From: Brevundimonas sp.
GTDB taxonomy: Bacteria; Pseudomonadota; Alphaproteobacteria; Caulobacterales; Caulobacteraceae
NCBI GenBank assembly: GCA_027531145.1
Contig: JAPZRF010000008.1
Location: 1-64,000 of the forward strand
Direction: 5' to 3'
Length of the DNA: 64,000 nt
Position numbers and translations under genes: made by a program. Shown piece after piece: positions 8,124 through 16,111 of this stretch. Position 1 is the stretch's first letter. Each line of letters starts with the position of its first letter. The notes beneath the pieces are model-generated. The model had not been told where the DNA came from, searched no databases, and worked only from the letters and a program-made list of their open reading frames with translations.

Positions 8124-8831
8124 CTATTCGGTGTGCCAGGCGTCCGGCCCCGGCAGCAGGCCGCAGGCCTCGGCCAGCACCCGGTAACGCTCGAGGTAGC
8201 GGGCCTGGGCCTGGCTGGCGGGCAGGGGCTCGAGCGCGGTGATGGTCCCCGGCGGGGGCGGGCCGAACAGCCTGATCGCCTCGTCGTGGCCGAAGCCGGC
8301 CAGTTGCGTCGCCTCAAGGAAGGCGCAGGCCCGGTCAGCCTTCTTGATCAGCGTCTTGATCGGCGGCGGGGTCTTCGCCGGCAGGCCGAAACGGACGTGG
8401 ATGGCACCCTCCAGCCGGGTCTCGAAGTCCTTGTAGCTGAGGCCCAGCGCCGCCTTGAATGGCGAAATCATGTCGCCGATGACGTATTCAGAGGCGTCGT
8501 GCAGCAGCGCTGCCAGGCGCCAGCGCGGCTCCAGCCCCGGCTTGAGGTGGTGGGCAATCTCCTCGACGATGACACTGTGCTGGGCCACCGACAGGGGGTG
8601 ATCGCCGACGGTTTGGCCATTCCAGCGGGCCACGCGGGCGAGGCCGTGGGCGATATCCTCGATCTCGATGTCCAGCGGCGAGGGGTCGAGCAGGTCGAGT
8701 CTGCGGCCAGACAACATCCGTTGCCACGCACGCGGCGGCTTTGCGCGGGGCCCCGGCGTGCGCACCGGCTTCGGTGAAGTCTGGGGGGTGGGGCTGGAAG
8801 GGGCGGGGCGAGCGAACACGTCGGGCGACAC
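8124..8831 (-). CDS. HD-domain phosphohydrolase, YfbR-like
   Basis: A 235-residue protein with an HD fold resembling 5'-deoxynucleotidase YfbR: HPLSVAQHSVIVEEI (first His), LLHDASEYVIGDMISP (HD motif), and IKKADRACAFLEA (distal Asp). The first 35 residues are Pro-rich and probably disordered. The start is a GTG at 8831 without a strong Shine-Dalgarno; translation could begin nearer AWQRMLSG. It likely removes phosphate from nucleoside monophosphates. It overlaps no gene but is nearly contiguous with the NUDIX regulator. Confidence 0.8.
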   Translation of the reverse strand: MSPDVFARPAPSSPTPQTSPKPVRTPGPRAKPPRAWQRMLSGRRLDLLDPSPLDIEIEDIAHGLARVARWNGQTVGDHPLSVAQHSVIVEEIAHHLKPGLEPRWRLAALLHDASEYVIGDMISPFKAALGLSYKDFETRLEGAIHVRFGLPAKTPPPIKTLIKKADRACAFLEATQLAGFGHDEAIRLFGPPPPGTITALEPLPASQAQARYLERYRVLAEACGLLPGPDAWHTE

Positions 8832-8883
8832 CGGATGCGGGACGGAGGTGTCAGGTGGCGCATCCGGCGGCGGGGATCAACGA

Positions 8884-9711
8884 CTATTCGCCGACGTTCG
8901 CCGCCACCAGCTGCTCCGCATCGTCGAAAACGGCGTCGGACTGGCGGTCCCGCGTCTGGACCGTCGCCACCACCATTGGCCCGCCATTGGGACCGCGAGC
9001 ATGGTAGCCCACGGCGCGCCAGCCGGCACCGGATGGCTGGGAGTCGCTGAGGATGTAGGTGATGCGGATGGCGTCTGCGCCGGCGTTGACACGCACCTCG
9101 GAGACATCTTCGCGCGATTGCACCTCGACGGCCCCGCTCGTGCCGCCGATGCGGACGGACTGGCCGTCGCCGCCGCTGTGCACCTCGACGCCGGCGACCG
9201 CCACACGGCTGCGATCGTCCCGGGCGCTGATCGAGGTGCCAGGCAGGCGGACCTCGGCGGCGTCGCCCTCGGCATGGACAGTCAGTCCAGGCAGCCGCAC
9301 GTCGGCGGACTCGCCAGGCACGGCGGGCGCTTCGGGCGGAGCCTCGCGGGCCGGCGGCGCAGCCGGCCGGCTGGCGATGCGCGCCGCCGCCTCAGGCATG
9401 AGATTGTGCAGGCGCGTCTCGAACCTCTCCAGCGCCACGGTGGCTTCGGTGCCGGCGAGAGGCACCAGATGCAGAACCACCTCCGCCCCGCGAGGGCCGC
9501 CATAGGTGCAGACCGTCCCGTCCGCCGTGGCCGATCCCTTGCGCGTCAGGGCACCCACGGTTTCCGGGCAGGTCAGGGTGTCGACCACCCTGAGCGCGCC
9601 CGAGGAGACGGCCGGGTCGCTGCGCTTGGTGATGCGCACCGTCGGCTCGCCGCAGGCCGAGATGGCTGTCAGGGCTGTCGCACAGCCGATCGCGATCGCG
9701 GACCGTTTCAT
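8884..9711 (-). CDS. putative lipoprotein
   Basis: A 275-residue protein opening MKRSAIAIGCATALTAISAC, a signal peptide with lipobox ISAC, so Cys20 should be lipidated and the protein anchored in the cell envelope. The middle is Pro/Ala-rich, followed by a region of alternating beta strands with repeating patterns (ADVRLPGLTVHAEGDAAEVRLPGTSISARDD), then a C-terminal domain. I do not recognise the family. It is transcribed away from the window start, between the HD hydrolase and MoxR genes. Confidence 0.7.
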   Translation of the reverse strand: MKRSAIAIGCATALTAISACGEPTVRITKRSDPAVSSGALRVVDTLTCPETVGALTRKGSATADGTVCTYGGPRGAEVVLHLVPLAGTEATVALERFETRLHNLMPEAAARIASRPAAPPAREAPPEAPAVPGESADVRLPGLTVHAEGDAAEVRLPGTSISARDDRSRVAVAGVEVHSGGDGQSVRIGGTSGAVEVQSREDVSEVRVNAGADAIRITYILSDSQPSGAGWRAVGYHARGPNGGPMVVATVQTRDRQSDAVFDDAEQLVAANVGE

Positions 9712-9756
9712 GAGCCTATCCTGCGCCCCCCGCCGCCGAACGCCAGTGAAATCGCG

Positions 9757-10626
9757 TTAACCGCCTGGCCGGGCGCCTTCGCGGCGGCTCAGGAAGGCCA
9801 GGCGCTCGAACAGATGCACGTCCTGCTCGTTCTTGAGCAGCGCGCCATGGAGCGGGGGAATCAGCCGGTTGGGGGAGGTCTCGCGGAGCGCCTCGGGGGC
9901 GACGTCCTCGACCAGCAGCAGCTTCAACCAGTCGAGCAGCTCGGAGGTGGAGGGCTTCTTCTTCAGGCCGGGCGTGTCGCGCAGCTCGTAGAAGGTCTTG
10001 AGCGCTTCGGACACCAGCCGCGGCTTGATGTCGGGAAAGTGCACCCCGACGATCGACCGCATGGTCTCCTCATCCGGGAACCGGATGTAGTGGAAGAAGC
10101 AGCGGCGCAGGAAGGCGTCGGGCAGCTCCTTTTCGTTGTTCGAGGTGATGACCACCACCGGCCGCCGTTCGGCGCGGATGGTCTCCCCGGTCTCCTGGAC
10201 GAAGAACTCCATGCGATCGAGTTCCTGCAGCAGATCGTTGGGGAACTCGATGTCTGCCTTGTCGATCTCGTCGATCAGCAGCACGGGACGAGCCGGGCTC
10301 GTGAAGGCCTCCCACAGCTTGCCGGGCTTGAGGTAGTTGCGCACCTCCTGCACCCGCGGGTCGCCCAGCTGGCTGTCGCGCAGGCGGCTGACCGCGTCGT
10401 ACTCGTAAAGCCCATTCTGCGCCTTGGTGGTCGACTTGACGTGCCAGGTAATGAGCGGGGCATTGAGCGCCGTGGCCAGCTCATAGGCCAGAACCGTCTT
10501 GCCGGTTCCCGGCTCGCCCTTGATCAGCAGCGGCCGTTCCAGCGCCACCGCGGCATTGACAGCGATGCGCAGGTCCGGCGCGGCGATGTAGGCGTCGGTG
10601 CCTTCAAACCGGGCGGTGGTCGACAT
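9757..10626 (-). CDS. MoxR-family AAA+ ATPase
   Basis: The 289-residue ATPase has Walker A GEPGTGKT, Walker B LLIDEIDKAD and sensor-1 VVITSNNEKELPDAFLRRC, followed by a helical lid domain. This is the MoxR type thought to act as a chaperone for metal-cofactor or multi-subunit complexes, usually together with a VWA-domain protein; no VWA gene is adjacent here. The ATG at 10626 is preceded by GAGGGAG and removes six residues from the track version. Confidence 0.9.
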   Translation of the reverse strand: MSTTARFEGTDAYIAAPDLRIAVNAAVALERPLLIKGEPGTGKTVLAYELATALNAPLITWHVKSTTKAQNGLYEYDAVSRLRDSQLGDPRVQEVRNYLKPGKLWEAFTSPARPVLLIDEIDKADIEFPNDLLQELDRMEFFVQETGETIRAERRPVVVITSNNEKELPDAFLRRCFFHYIRFPDEETMRSIVGVHFPDIKPRLVSEALKTFYELRDTPGLKKKPSTSELLDWLKLLLVEDVAPEALRETSPNRLIPPLHGALLKNEQDVHLFERLAFLSRREGARPGG

Positions 10627-10856
10627 GGGCGCTCCCTCTTGCACCCCTCGACCTACCGCACCGCCGCGCCGGTTAACAGCGATCAGTCGTCACGGCTCAG
10701 ATGATTTGCCTGCCGGTCGACGGGTCGCTGGCCGGAAAGGTCTCCTTCACGCGGCGGGGGGACCGGGGTCCCCGGGCTTGATTCTCGCGGGCCGCGATCC
10801 CTGCAGGCCGGAGCAACGCGCCCCGGCCTCCGCCTGTTTCGCCCGGTCCGGCCGCC

Positions 10857-12671
10857 TCAGTCCGTGAAGCCGCCGCGCGCCACCGCCGCCTCGAGGTCCG
10901 CCCGCACCAGGTCGAGCGCCGCCGGCCAGCCGTCGAACCCTGCCAGGGCTATGAATCGCATGCCGGGGTAGAAGGCATAAGTCTCCGTCCCCAGCCGGTG
11001 CCAGTCGTCCGGCGCGTGGATCATCCAGGCTCGGGCCCCGCAGGCTGCGGCGAGGTTGGTGCCGGCGACGCTGGGGCCGATCACAAGGTCAGCCGCGACC
11101 GACAGGGCGGCGACGTCCTCCAGATCGTTCTTGAGATTGATAGGCGGCGTCCAGATTTGCACGCCGGCGGCTTCAGCCTCGGCGAGATCGGCGGCGACGT
11201 CGCCGCACTGCAGGTTGATCATGCGGCAGCCCGGTGTGGTCAGTACCGGCCGCCAGCGTTCGAAGCTGGAGAAGTAGCGGGCGCGGGACCCGGTCATGAC
11301 CAGGCTCTTCCAGTGCAGGCCGATCTTCAGGCCGGGTCCAAGCGCCGCCAGTTCAGAGCGCCAGTAGGCCACCCGGTCGGGGTCGGCGGAGAGATGGCCC
11401 CGGGCGGTGGGGAAGGCGGAGAGATCCGGGCGTAGGGGTGCCATGAGTGAACCCATGGGGATCCAGGCCTCGGGGCCCGCTTCCGGCGCGACGCGCTCGA
11501 GGAAAGGGAACAGGCGGTGCAGCCGGCCCTGATGGCGCACCGAGCGATGTCCGCCGACCACGGCGTCGGGCAGCATGCGCTGGAACATGCCCACCAGCCG
11601 CGGCTCGACCGCGACATACAGGCGGCCGTCCGGGCCAAGCCGCTCGCGCAGGTCGGGCAGCATGGACCCGAACAGCATCTCGTCCGCCAGCCCCTGCTCT
11701 CCGGTGACCAGCAGGCGCAGTCCCTTCGCCGGTTCGATGTCGGGCCGCCAGCGGCGGGCCGGCGTGACGAAGCGCGGGGCCTCCGGCATGGCCGGATCCA
11801 GCCGCGCCTCGTAATCCGGATACCCCTCGGCCAGCCGCCCCAGCGCCAGCAGCTGCATCCCCCTCGCCATGGTCATCATGGCGCGCTCGAAGCCCGGGTC
11901 GGCCCCGGCCAGCGCGTCGGTCAGATCCTCCAGCGCCCCCTCGCGATCTCCCAGTACCTGGCGCGCGTTGCCCCGATTGTACCGGGCCTTGGCGAAGCGC
12001 GGTTCGAGACGGATCGCCTCCTCGAAGAAGACCATGGCCTGGCCGGGCTCGCCCTGGTCGCTCAGCACGGTGCCGAGGGTGTTCCACAGCACGGGCTTGT
12101 CGGGTTCGATCTGCAGCAGGGCGCGCAGCAGGTCGACCGCCTCGCCATAGCGACGCTGATTGCGGTACGCACAGGCGAGATTGTTGGTCGCCTCGACGTG
12201 TCCGGGGTTGGCCGCCAGATAGCGCACCAGCAGCTTTTCGGCGATGCCGGTCTCGCCGAGGCGTTCGGCCAGGCGGGCCAGATCCTGGGCGATGTCAGTC
12301 TCGTTGGGGGCCAGCTTCAGAGCCGCCTCATAGGCCATCAGCGCCGGTCCGAATTGGCCGGACTTCTCCTGGCAGATGGCCAGGATGTGCCAGGCCAGGA
12401 AGTTGCGCTCGTCCAGCTTGAGCGCTTCAAGCGCCCCCTGGGCGCCGGCGGCGAAGTGGTTCTGGCGGACGTGGGCGAGGGCGGCTTTGAGTCTCTCCCG
12501 TAGCCGCTTCTCGCTTGCTCTTGCGCGCAGGCCGCCCTCGGCGAGGGCGCGCGAAAGCCGGCCCAGCGCCGTAGCCGAGGCAGCGTCTCCGTACAGGTCC
12601 TCTGCGCGGGCCTGTACGCCGAACGCGAGGGCGCTGGCGTCGGCGGCGAAGTCGGGCTGGGCAGCGGTCAT
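10857..12671 (-). CDS. TPR protein with glycosyltransferase-like C-terminus, FlbA-like
   Basis: A 604-residue protein with about six to seven tetratricopeptide repeats (roughly residues 60-330, for example NFLAWHILAICQEKSGQFGPALMAYEAALKLAPNE and PVLWNTLGTVLSDQGEPGQAMVFFEEAIRLEP) and a C-terminal region (LRLLVTGEQGLADEMLFGSMLPDL ... DLVIGPSVAGTNLAAACGARAWMI) resembling TPR-linked glycosyltransferases of the Caulobacter FlbA type. It starts at the ATG with GGAG upstream and is divergent from flbT-flaF, which supports a part in flagellin modification or assembly. The specific name FlbA is inference. Confidence 0.75.
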   Translation of the reverse strand: MTAAQPDFAADASALAFGVQARAEDLYGDAASATALGRLSRALAEGGLRARASEKRLRERLKAALAHVRQNHFAAGAQGALEALKLDERNFLAWHILAICQEKSGQFGPALMAYEAALKLAPNETDIAQDLARLAERLGETGIAEKLLVRYLAANPGHVEATNNLACAYRNQRRYGEAVDLLRALLQIEPDKPVLWNTLGTVLSDQGEPGQAMVFFEEAIRLEPRFAKARYNRGNARQVLGDREGALEDLTDALAGADPGFERAMMTMARGMQLLALGRLAEGYPDYEARLDPAMPEAPRFVTPARRWRPDIEPAKGLRLLVTGEQGLADEMLFGSMLPDLRERLGPDGRLYVAVEPRLVGMFQRMLPDAVVGGHRSVRHQGRLHRLFPFLERVAPEAGPEAWIPMGSLMAPLRPDLSAFPTARGHLSADPDRVAYWRSELAALGPGLKIGLHWKSLVMTGSRARYFSSFERWRPVLTTPGCRMINLQCGDVAADLAEAEAAGVQIWTPPINLKNDLEDVAALSVAADLVIGPSVAGTNLAAACGARAWMIHAPDDWHRLGTETYAFYPGMRFIALAGFDGWPAALDLVRADLEAAVARGGFTD

Positions 12672-12801
12672 GGGCACTCCGGGGAATCGTGACCCTCGAA
12701 GCATCCTCGCCCAATCGGAAGGTATGGTTAACCACGTTCCTTCAGACTGTGTCAGTCCTGAGCGGCTAGTCCTCGCTGTCTCGGGCGAGCACGGAGCCGC
12801 C

Positions 12802-13227
12802 ATGCCTCTGAAGCTGTCTCTCAAGCCGGGCGAGAAGTTCGTTCTCAACGGTGCCGTCGTCCAGAACGGCGACCGGCGCAGCGTCCTGATTCTGCAGAAC
12901 AAGGCTTCTGTCTTGCGGGAGAAGGACATCATGCAGGCGCACGAGGTCACCACCCCGGCCCGGCGCGTCTATTTCCCTGTCATGATGATGTATCTGGACG
13001 AGGCTGCGGTGCCGAAGGTCTATGACGAGTTCGTCCGGCGGCTGACCGAGTTCATGGGGGCGACACAGAATCCGGCGGTGCAGGCCGAGTGTGTTTCGGC
13101 CTCCCGGCACGTGCTGGCGCGGGAGTACTACAAGGCGCTGATGTCGGCGCGGAAGCTCATCGATTACGAGGACGAGAGGTTGGGGCATGTCGCTTCAGGC
13201 GTACAAGACCGCGGCGACGCGGGCTGA
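12802..13227 (+). CDS. flbT: flagellar biosynthesis repressor FlbT
   Basis: The 141-residue protein matches Flb[45 protein letters not shown], then [13 protein letters not shown]. In Caulobacter FlbT binds flagellin mRNA leaders and represses translation until hook assembly finishes. The start ATG has ACGGAG upstream; the track's longer frame is antisense to the FlbA-like gene. The last 41 bases overlap flaF in another frame. Its natural target, a flagellin gene, survives nearby only as a remnant. Confidence 0.95.
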   Translation: MPLKLSLKPGEKFVLNGAVVQNGDRRSVLILQNKASVLREKDIMQAHEVTTPARRVYFPVMMMYLDEAAVPKVYDEFVRRLTEFMGATQNPAVQAECVSASRHVLAREYYKALMSARKLIDYEDERLGHVASGVQDRGDAG

Positions 13228-13564
13228 AAGCCCGCGCGGGGCGGAGTACCGCCTGTTCGGTCAGGTCACGCGGGCTCTGATGCAGGCGGCGGCCGGCGAA
13301 AAGTCGGATTTCAGGGCCCGGATCGACGCCCTCGACTGGAACCGACGTCTGTGGTCCACGCTGGCCACGGATTGCGCCGATCCGCGCAACGCCATGCCCA
13401 TGGAACTGCGCGCCCAGATCATTTCGCTCAGCCTGTTCGTTGACCGGCACAGCTCGGCGATCATGCGGGAGGGGGAGACCTTCGACGTGCTGATCGACAT
13501 CAACCGCTCGATCATGCAGGGTCTCGCTCCGTCCCAGGAGAACGCTTCCGCCCCTGCGGTCTGA
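13187..13564 (+). CDS. flaF: flagellar biosynthesis regulator FlaF
   Basis: A 125-residue protein matching Fla[32 protein letters not shown], then [37 protein letters not shown]. FlaF is needed for flagellin production and acts against FlbT. The ATG overlaps the flbT 3' end by 41 bases and has GAGGTTGGGG upstream, so the pair is one transcript. It is of normal length. Confidence 0.95.
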   Translation: MSLQAYKTAATRAESPRGAEYRLFGQVTRALMQAAAGEKSDFRARIDALDWNRRLWSTLATDCADPRNAMPMELRAQIISLSLFVDRHSSAIMREGETFDVLIDINRSIMQGLAPSQENASAPAV

Positions 13565-13752
13565 CGCCCGGCAGATTCGCCCTTTGGCCGGGGCTGCCGC
13601 CGTTCCTCACGTCCGGGCTTCGCACAGGGATCTGGTGTTATTGAGCCCGCCCTCGCGCTCGCGATGGCGAGCGTTGGGGCGGCAGCGCGCAAATCGGAGC
13701 CGGTTCGGCGGCCACCAGGCCGCTTGTCAATCCCGATCGGAATGGAAGGACC

Positions 13753-13893
13753 GCCGTCAATACCAACGTGGGCGCGAAGATCGCACCCCGGAACCAAAAT
13801 GCGACCATCGCCGAACTCAACCTCATCCAGAACCGTGTCAACATTCGCAAGAAGGTAGCGATGGCCAGGGATAGCTGTGCCATCCGGGCTATC
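13753..13893 (+). pseudogene. remnant of a flagellin N-terminus
   Basis: One frame reads VNTNVGAKIAPRNQNATIAE, then LNLIQNRVNIRKKVAMARDS and CAIRAIA. This follows the N-terminal D0 helix of Caulobacter-type flagellins (SINTNxGAxIALQNLNATNxxL...QxRINTGKKVASAKDxGAIWAIA) nearly position by position. No start codon, upstream Ala-Leu start or downstream flagellin body is present; the frame ends in low-complexity sequence before a terminator. It sits directly after flbT-flaF, where flagellin genes lie in related genomes. I read it as a decayed flagellin gene. Confidence 0.7.
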
Positions 13894-13915
13894 GCCCCGG
13901 GGCCAGGCGCTGGTC

Positions 13916-13942
13916 CCGGAGCTTCGCCTCCGGCGCTTTTTT
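13916..13942 (+). terminator. rho-independent terminator
   Basis: CCGGAG-CTTCGC-CTCCGG hairpin followed after CGC by six T residues. It ends whatever transcript crosses the flbT-flaF and flagellin-remnant region. Confidence 0.75.
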
Positions 13943-13999
13943 CTCGCCCGGATCACGACTTCGGGAGCTTTGCTTGCAGGCCGCGCGAACCCGTCTAGG

Positions 14000-14032
14000 A
14001 TGAAGGTGTGTCCAACATCTGAAAGGAGGTGA
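14000..14032 (+). CDS. 10-residue leader ORF overlapping the 16S-complementary site
   Basis: ATG AAG GTG ... encodes MKVCPTSERR and stops at the TGA inside AGGAGGTGATCC. The final AGG AGG codons are also the Shine-Dalgarno of the next tiny frame. Translating ribosomes would cover or free this site. It may be a regulatory leader peptide, or chance; no known family. Confidence 0.3.
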   Translation: MKVCPTSERR

Positions 14033-14037
14033 TCCAG
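14021..14037 (+). promoter_or_regulatory. 17-nt perfect complement to the 16S rRNA 3' end
   Basis: GAAAGGAGGTGATCCAG is the exact reverse complement of the bacterial 16S tail CTGGATCACCTCCTTTC. Ordinary Shine-Dalgarno sites match four to seven bases. It is followed at ideal spacing by a GTG that opens a 21-residue frame, and a strong terminator closes the unit about 110 bases later. Confidence 0.7.
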
Positions 14038-14102
14038 TGATCTCATTGTCCCGAACCGCGACGGTGCGGACCTGGACCTCCGCGACGGCGATCGCCGCCT
14101 GA
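14037..14102 (+). CDS. 21-residue small ORF after extended Shine-Dalgarno
   Basis: A GTG seven bases after GGAGG opens a frame for MISLSRTATVRTWTSATAIAA, ending in TGA. It is too short for the ORF track. The extended ribosome-binding site would give very strong initiation if accessible. The peptide resembles nothing I know and the frame could be incidental to an RNA function of the leader. Confidence 0.3.
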   Translation: MISLSRTATVRTWTSATAIAA

Positions 14103-14145
14103 GCGCGTCACAAAGGTCGACCGCCAGGCGGTCATCGACAATGTG

Positions 14146-14179
14146 AAGCCGTCGGGCGCGCCCGACGGCTTCTTCTTTT
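14146..14179 (+). terminator. strong rho-independent terminator
   Basis: A perfect 12-bp-arm palindrome AAGCCGTCGGGC/GCCCGACGGCTT followed by TCTTCTTTT. It closes the short unit that begins near 14000, supporting a discrete small transcript. The converging esterase gene ends five bases later, so it may also act weakly on the other strand. Confidence 0.85.
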
Positions 14180-14183
14180 CCGT

Positions 14184-15062
14184 TCAGGCACCGAGCAGGA
14201 AGGCGAGGGGGATGTCGGCGCGGGCGGCCCACGCCGCCTCGGTGTGCTCCGCCCCCTCGAAGCGGCGGGTGATCCAGTCCACGCCCTGACGCCAGCCGGC
14301 GGCCCGCAGATGGGCGTCCATGCGCGCCTGCAGCGGCGGGTACAGGGCGTCGAGGGTTGTGGTGCCATGGTCGAAGTAGAGCCGGTGCCCGCCGGGCGGC
14401 GGCAGGTGCGCCGCCAGCCAGTCGATCACCACCCCGTCGCCCGCCGGCCAGTGGGTCGAGATGCAGGCGGCACCGCCGAACACCTCCGGATACTCGGCGA
14501 GGGCGTAGGCCGAGATCAGCCCGCCCATGCTGGACCCCATTACGAAGGTATCGTCGCGTCCCGGAAGCGTGCGGTAGCGGGCGTCGATCGCCGGCTTAAG
14601 GACGCCCGTCAGCCAAGCCAGATAGGCGTCGGAAGTGATGTCTTCGGTGCGCAGGGCGTCGGCACCGAGGCCGAGGGTGAAGGTGTCGGCGGTCACCGCC
14701 TTGCGAGGCATGTAGTCGAGGGCGCGGTTGGCACTGTTCCAGACCCCCAGGACGATCGGGGCCCGGACGCGATCGACTGCGATCAGGGCTTCGAGGGTCT
14801 CGTCGATCCGCCATTCCTGGCCGCCGAAGGCGCGGCCGGGCTCGAACACATTCTGTCCGTCCTGCATGTAAAGCACCGGGTGACGCGTCCGGGCACCATC
14901 GTAGCCGGGCGGCAGCCACACATCGACGGCGCGCGGCAGGACGCCGGCCGACGTGGGCGCGTCGAAACGCTCGACCCGTCCGGTCGTCCGGGCGAGCACG
15001 GGCCCTGCGCCGGCGAGGGGCAGGGCGGCAGTGGCGGCGAGCAGGGCGCGACGGTCAAGCAT
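14184..15062 (-). CDS. secreted alpha/beta-hydrolase, putative esterase
   Basis: The 292-residue protein has a twin-arginine-like signal (MLDRRALLAATAALPLAGAGPVLA) and the esterase D/antigen-85-like fold. Motifs are YMQDGQNVF near residue 65, the nucleophile elbow FVMGSSMGGLIS, and a late His in GAEHTEAAW. It should hydrolyse an ester, perhaps of a siderophore or sugar, in the periplasm; the substrate is unknown. It is single-gene, converging on the small terminated unit to its left. Confidence 0.8.
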   Translation of the reverse strand: MLDRRALLAATAALPLAGAGPVLARTTGRVERFDAPTSAGVLPRAVDVWLPPGYDGARTRHPVLYMQDGQNVFEPGRAFGGQEWRIDETLEALIAVDRVRAPIVLGVWNSANRALDYMPRKAVTADTFTLGLGADALRTEDITSDAYLAWLTGVLKPAIDARYRTLPGRDDTFVMGSSMGGLISAYALAEYPEVFGGAACISTHWPAGDGVVIDWLAAHLPPPGGHRLYFDHGTTTLDALYPPLQARMDAHLRAAGWRQGVDWITRRFEGAEHTEAAWAARADIPLAFLLGA

Positions 15063-15102
15063 GACCTTCAGACTAACGTGAGCGGCGACGCGCGCCCAGA
15101 GG

Positions 15103-15738
15103 TCAGATCAGTCCGCTCCAGAAGCCCATGATCGCGTCTATGATCCGCCGCACGAACTCCCAGGCCAGCCAGACGACCGCGGCGAAGCCGGCCGAGCCCA
15201 GCCAGGCGATGATCACCAGCACCCCGTCGCGCTGCAGCAGGCCGAAACCGAAGGCTGCCACGAACAGGGACGGGAAGAGGTTGAAGCCGACCAGCGGCAG
15301 CATGAGTACCGCGGCCCAGATCACGCAGGCGAGGCCGATCAGACTCTCGGCGAGGTCGCTGCTCATGAACTTCAGACGTGGCCGGCTGAAGCGCTCGACG
15401 CGCTTGAGATGCGGCATGACCCGCGCGGCTGCAGCGGAGAATGCCGCCCGGTCGATGCGTTGCTTGAGGATCCAGCTCGGTAGCCACAGTTCGTCGCGGC
15501 GGAACAGCAGCTGGGCACCGAGGATCAGCATGGGCAGGCCGAGCACGGTCGTCGTGCCGGGTATGGCCCCGATCACGGCGCTGATCAGGCCGAGCAACAG
15601 GAGCAGCGCGCCAAAACCGCGCTCGCCGAAGGCGTGGACCAGCTCTTCCAGCGATACCTCCGCCGCCGGCCGCTCACCGATCCGCGTGAGGACTTCGGAG
15701 AAGGGCAGTCCGTCGAAAGGGTGGGGCGCGTCGTTCAT
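15103..15738 (-). CDS. ExoD-family exopolysaccharide synthesis protein
   Basis: A 211-residue inner-membrane protein with about four hydrophobic segments (GALLLLLGLISAVIGAIPGTTTVLGLPMLILGAQLLF; LIGLACVIWAAVLMLPLVGFNLFPSLFVAAFGFGLL; VLVIIAWLGSAGFAAVVWLAW). It matches the ExoD family, known in rhizobia for exopolysaccharide production and alkaline tolerance. The molecular role is unclear. It lies upstream of the esterase on the same strand with a 40-base gap. Confidence 0.85.
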   Translation of the reverse strand: MNDAPHPFDGLPFSEVLTRIGERPAAEVSLEELVHAFGERGFGALLLLLGLISAVIGAIPGTTTVLGLPMLILGAQLLFRRDELWLPSWILKQRIDRAAFSAAAARVMPHLKRVERFSRPRLKFMSSDLAESLIGLACVIWAAVLMLPLVGFNLFPSLFVAAFGFGLLQRDGVLVIIAWLGSAGFAAVVWLAWEFVRRIIDAIMGFWSGLI

Positions 15739-15840
15739 GCGGGCTCGGGGCTGTCCTCAGTCGCTCTAGGCGGCATGGTACGGCAGCGCCAATGAACAAT
15801 TGGCAACGCCGGACCCTGGCGGCAGATGGTCACGGCTCCC

Positions 15841-16035
15841 CTAAGGCCCGTTGTCGCCCTTGCGCTCCGGCTTGCCCTTGCGCGGCGTGGCGGCGAGCTC
15901 TCGCAGCCGGGCCTCGGTCATCGAGTCCGCCATCGACCGGGACGCCCCCTTCAGCCTCGACGTCGGGGTGTCGCCCCGTTTGGCGGCGAGCGCCGCCCCG
16001 GCGGCCTTCTGCTGGGCTTTGGACGTGGCGGGCAT
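15841..16035 (-). CDS. DUF3008 family small basic protein
   Basis: A 64-residue basic protein beginning MPATSKAQQKAAGAALAAKRG and ending RKGKPERKGDNGP, the signature of DUF3008. A clear GGAAGGAG precedes the ATG. The repeated Lys/Ala/Gly content resembles stress-associated small hydrophilic proteins. Function is unknown; it appears monocistronic between ExoD and the amidohydrolase. Confidence 0.85.
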   Translation of the reverse strand: MPATSKAQQKAAGAALAAKRGDTPTSRLKGASRSMADSMTEARLRELAATPRKGKPERKGDNGP

Positions 16036-16111
16036 GGCGCAGCTCCTTCCGCAATGCCAACGGGGGGCCGTGCGGACCGGTTCCGCACAGCCTGCTTCTG
16101 GAGGACCGTGC

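Noticed and set aside
8668-10704. 678-residue plus-strand ORF
   Set aside because: It runs antisense across the HD, lipoprotein and MoxR genes, has low-complexity composition and no domain; a GC-driven shadow frame.
14015-14045. 3' end of a 16S rRNA gene on the minus strand
   Set aside because: Only the last 17 bases match; the sequence that should precede them in 16S rRNA (helix 45 and the AACCTGCGG run) is absent.
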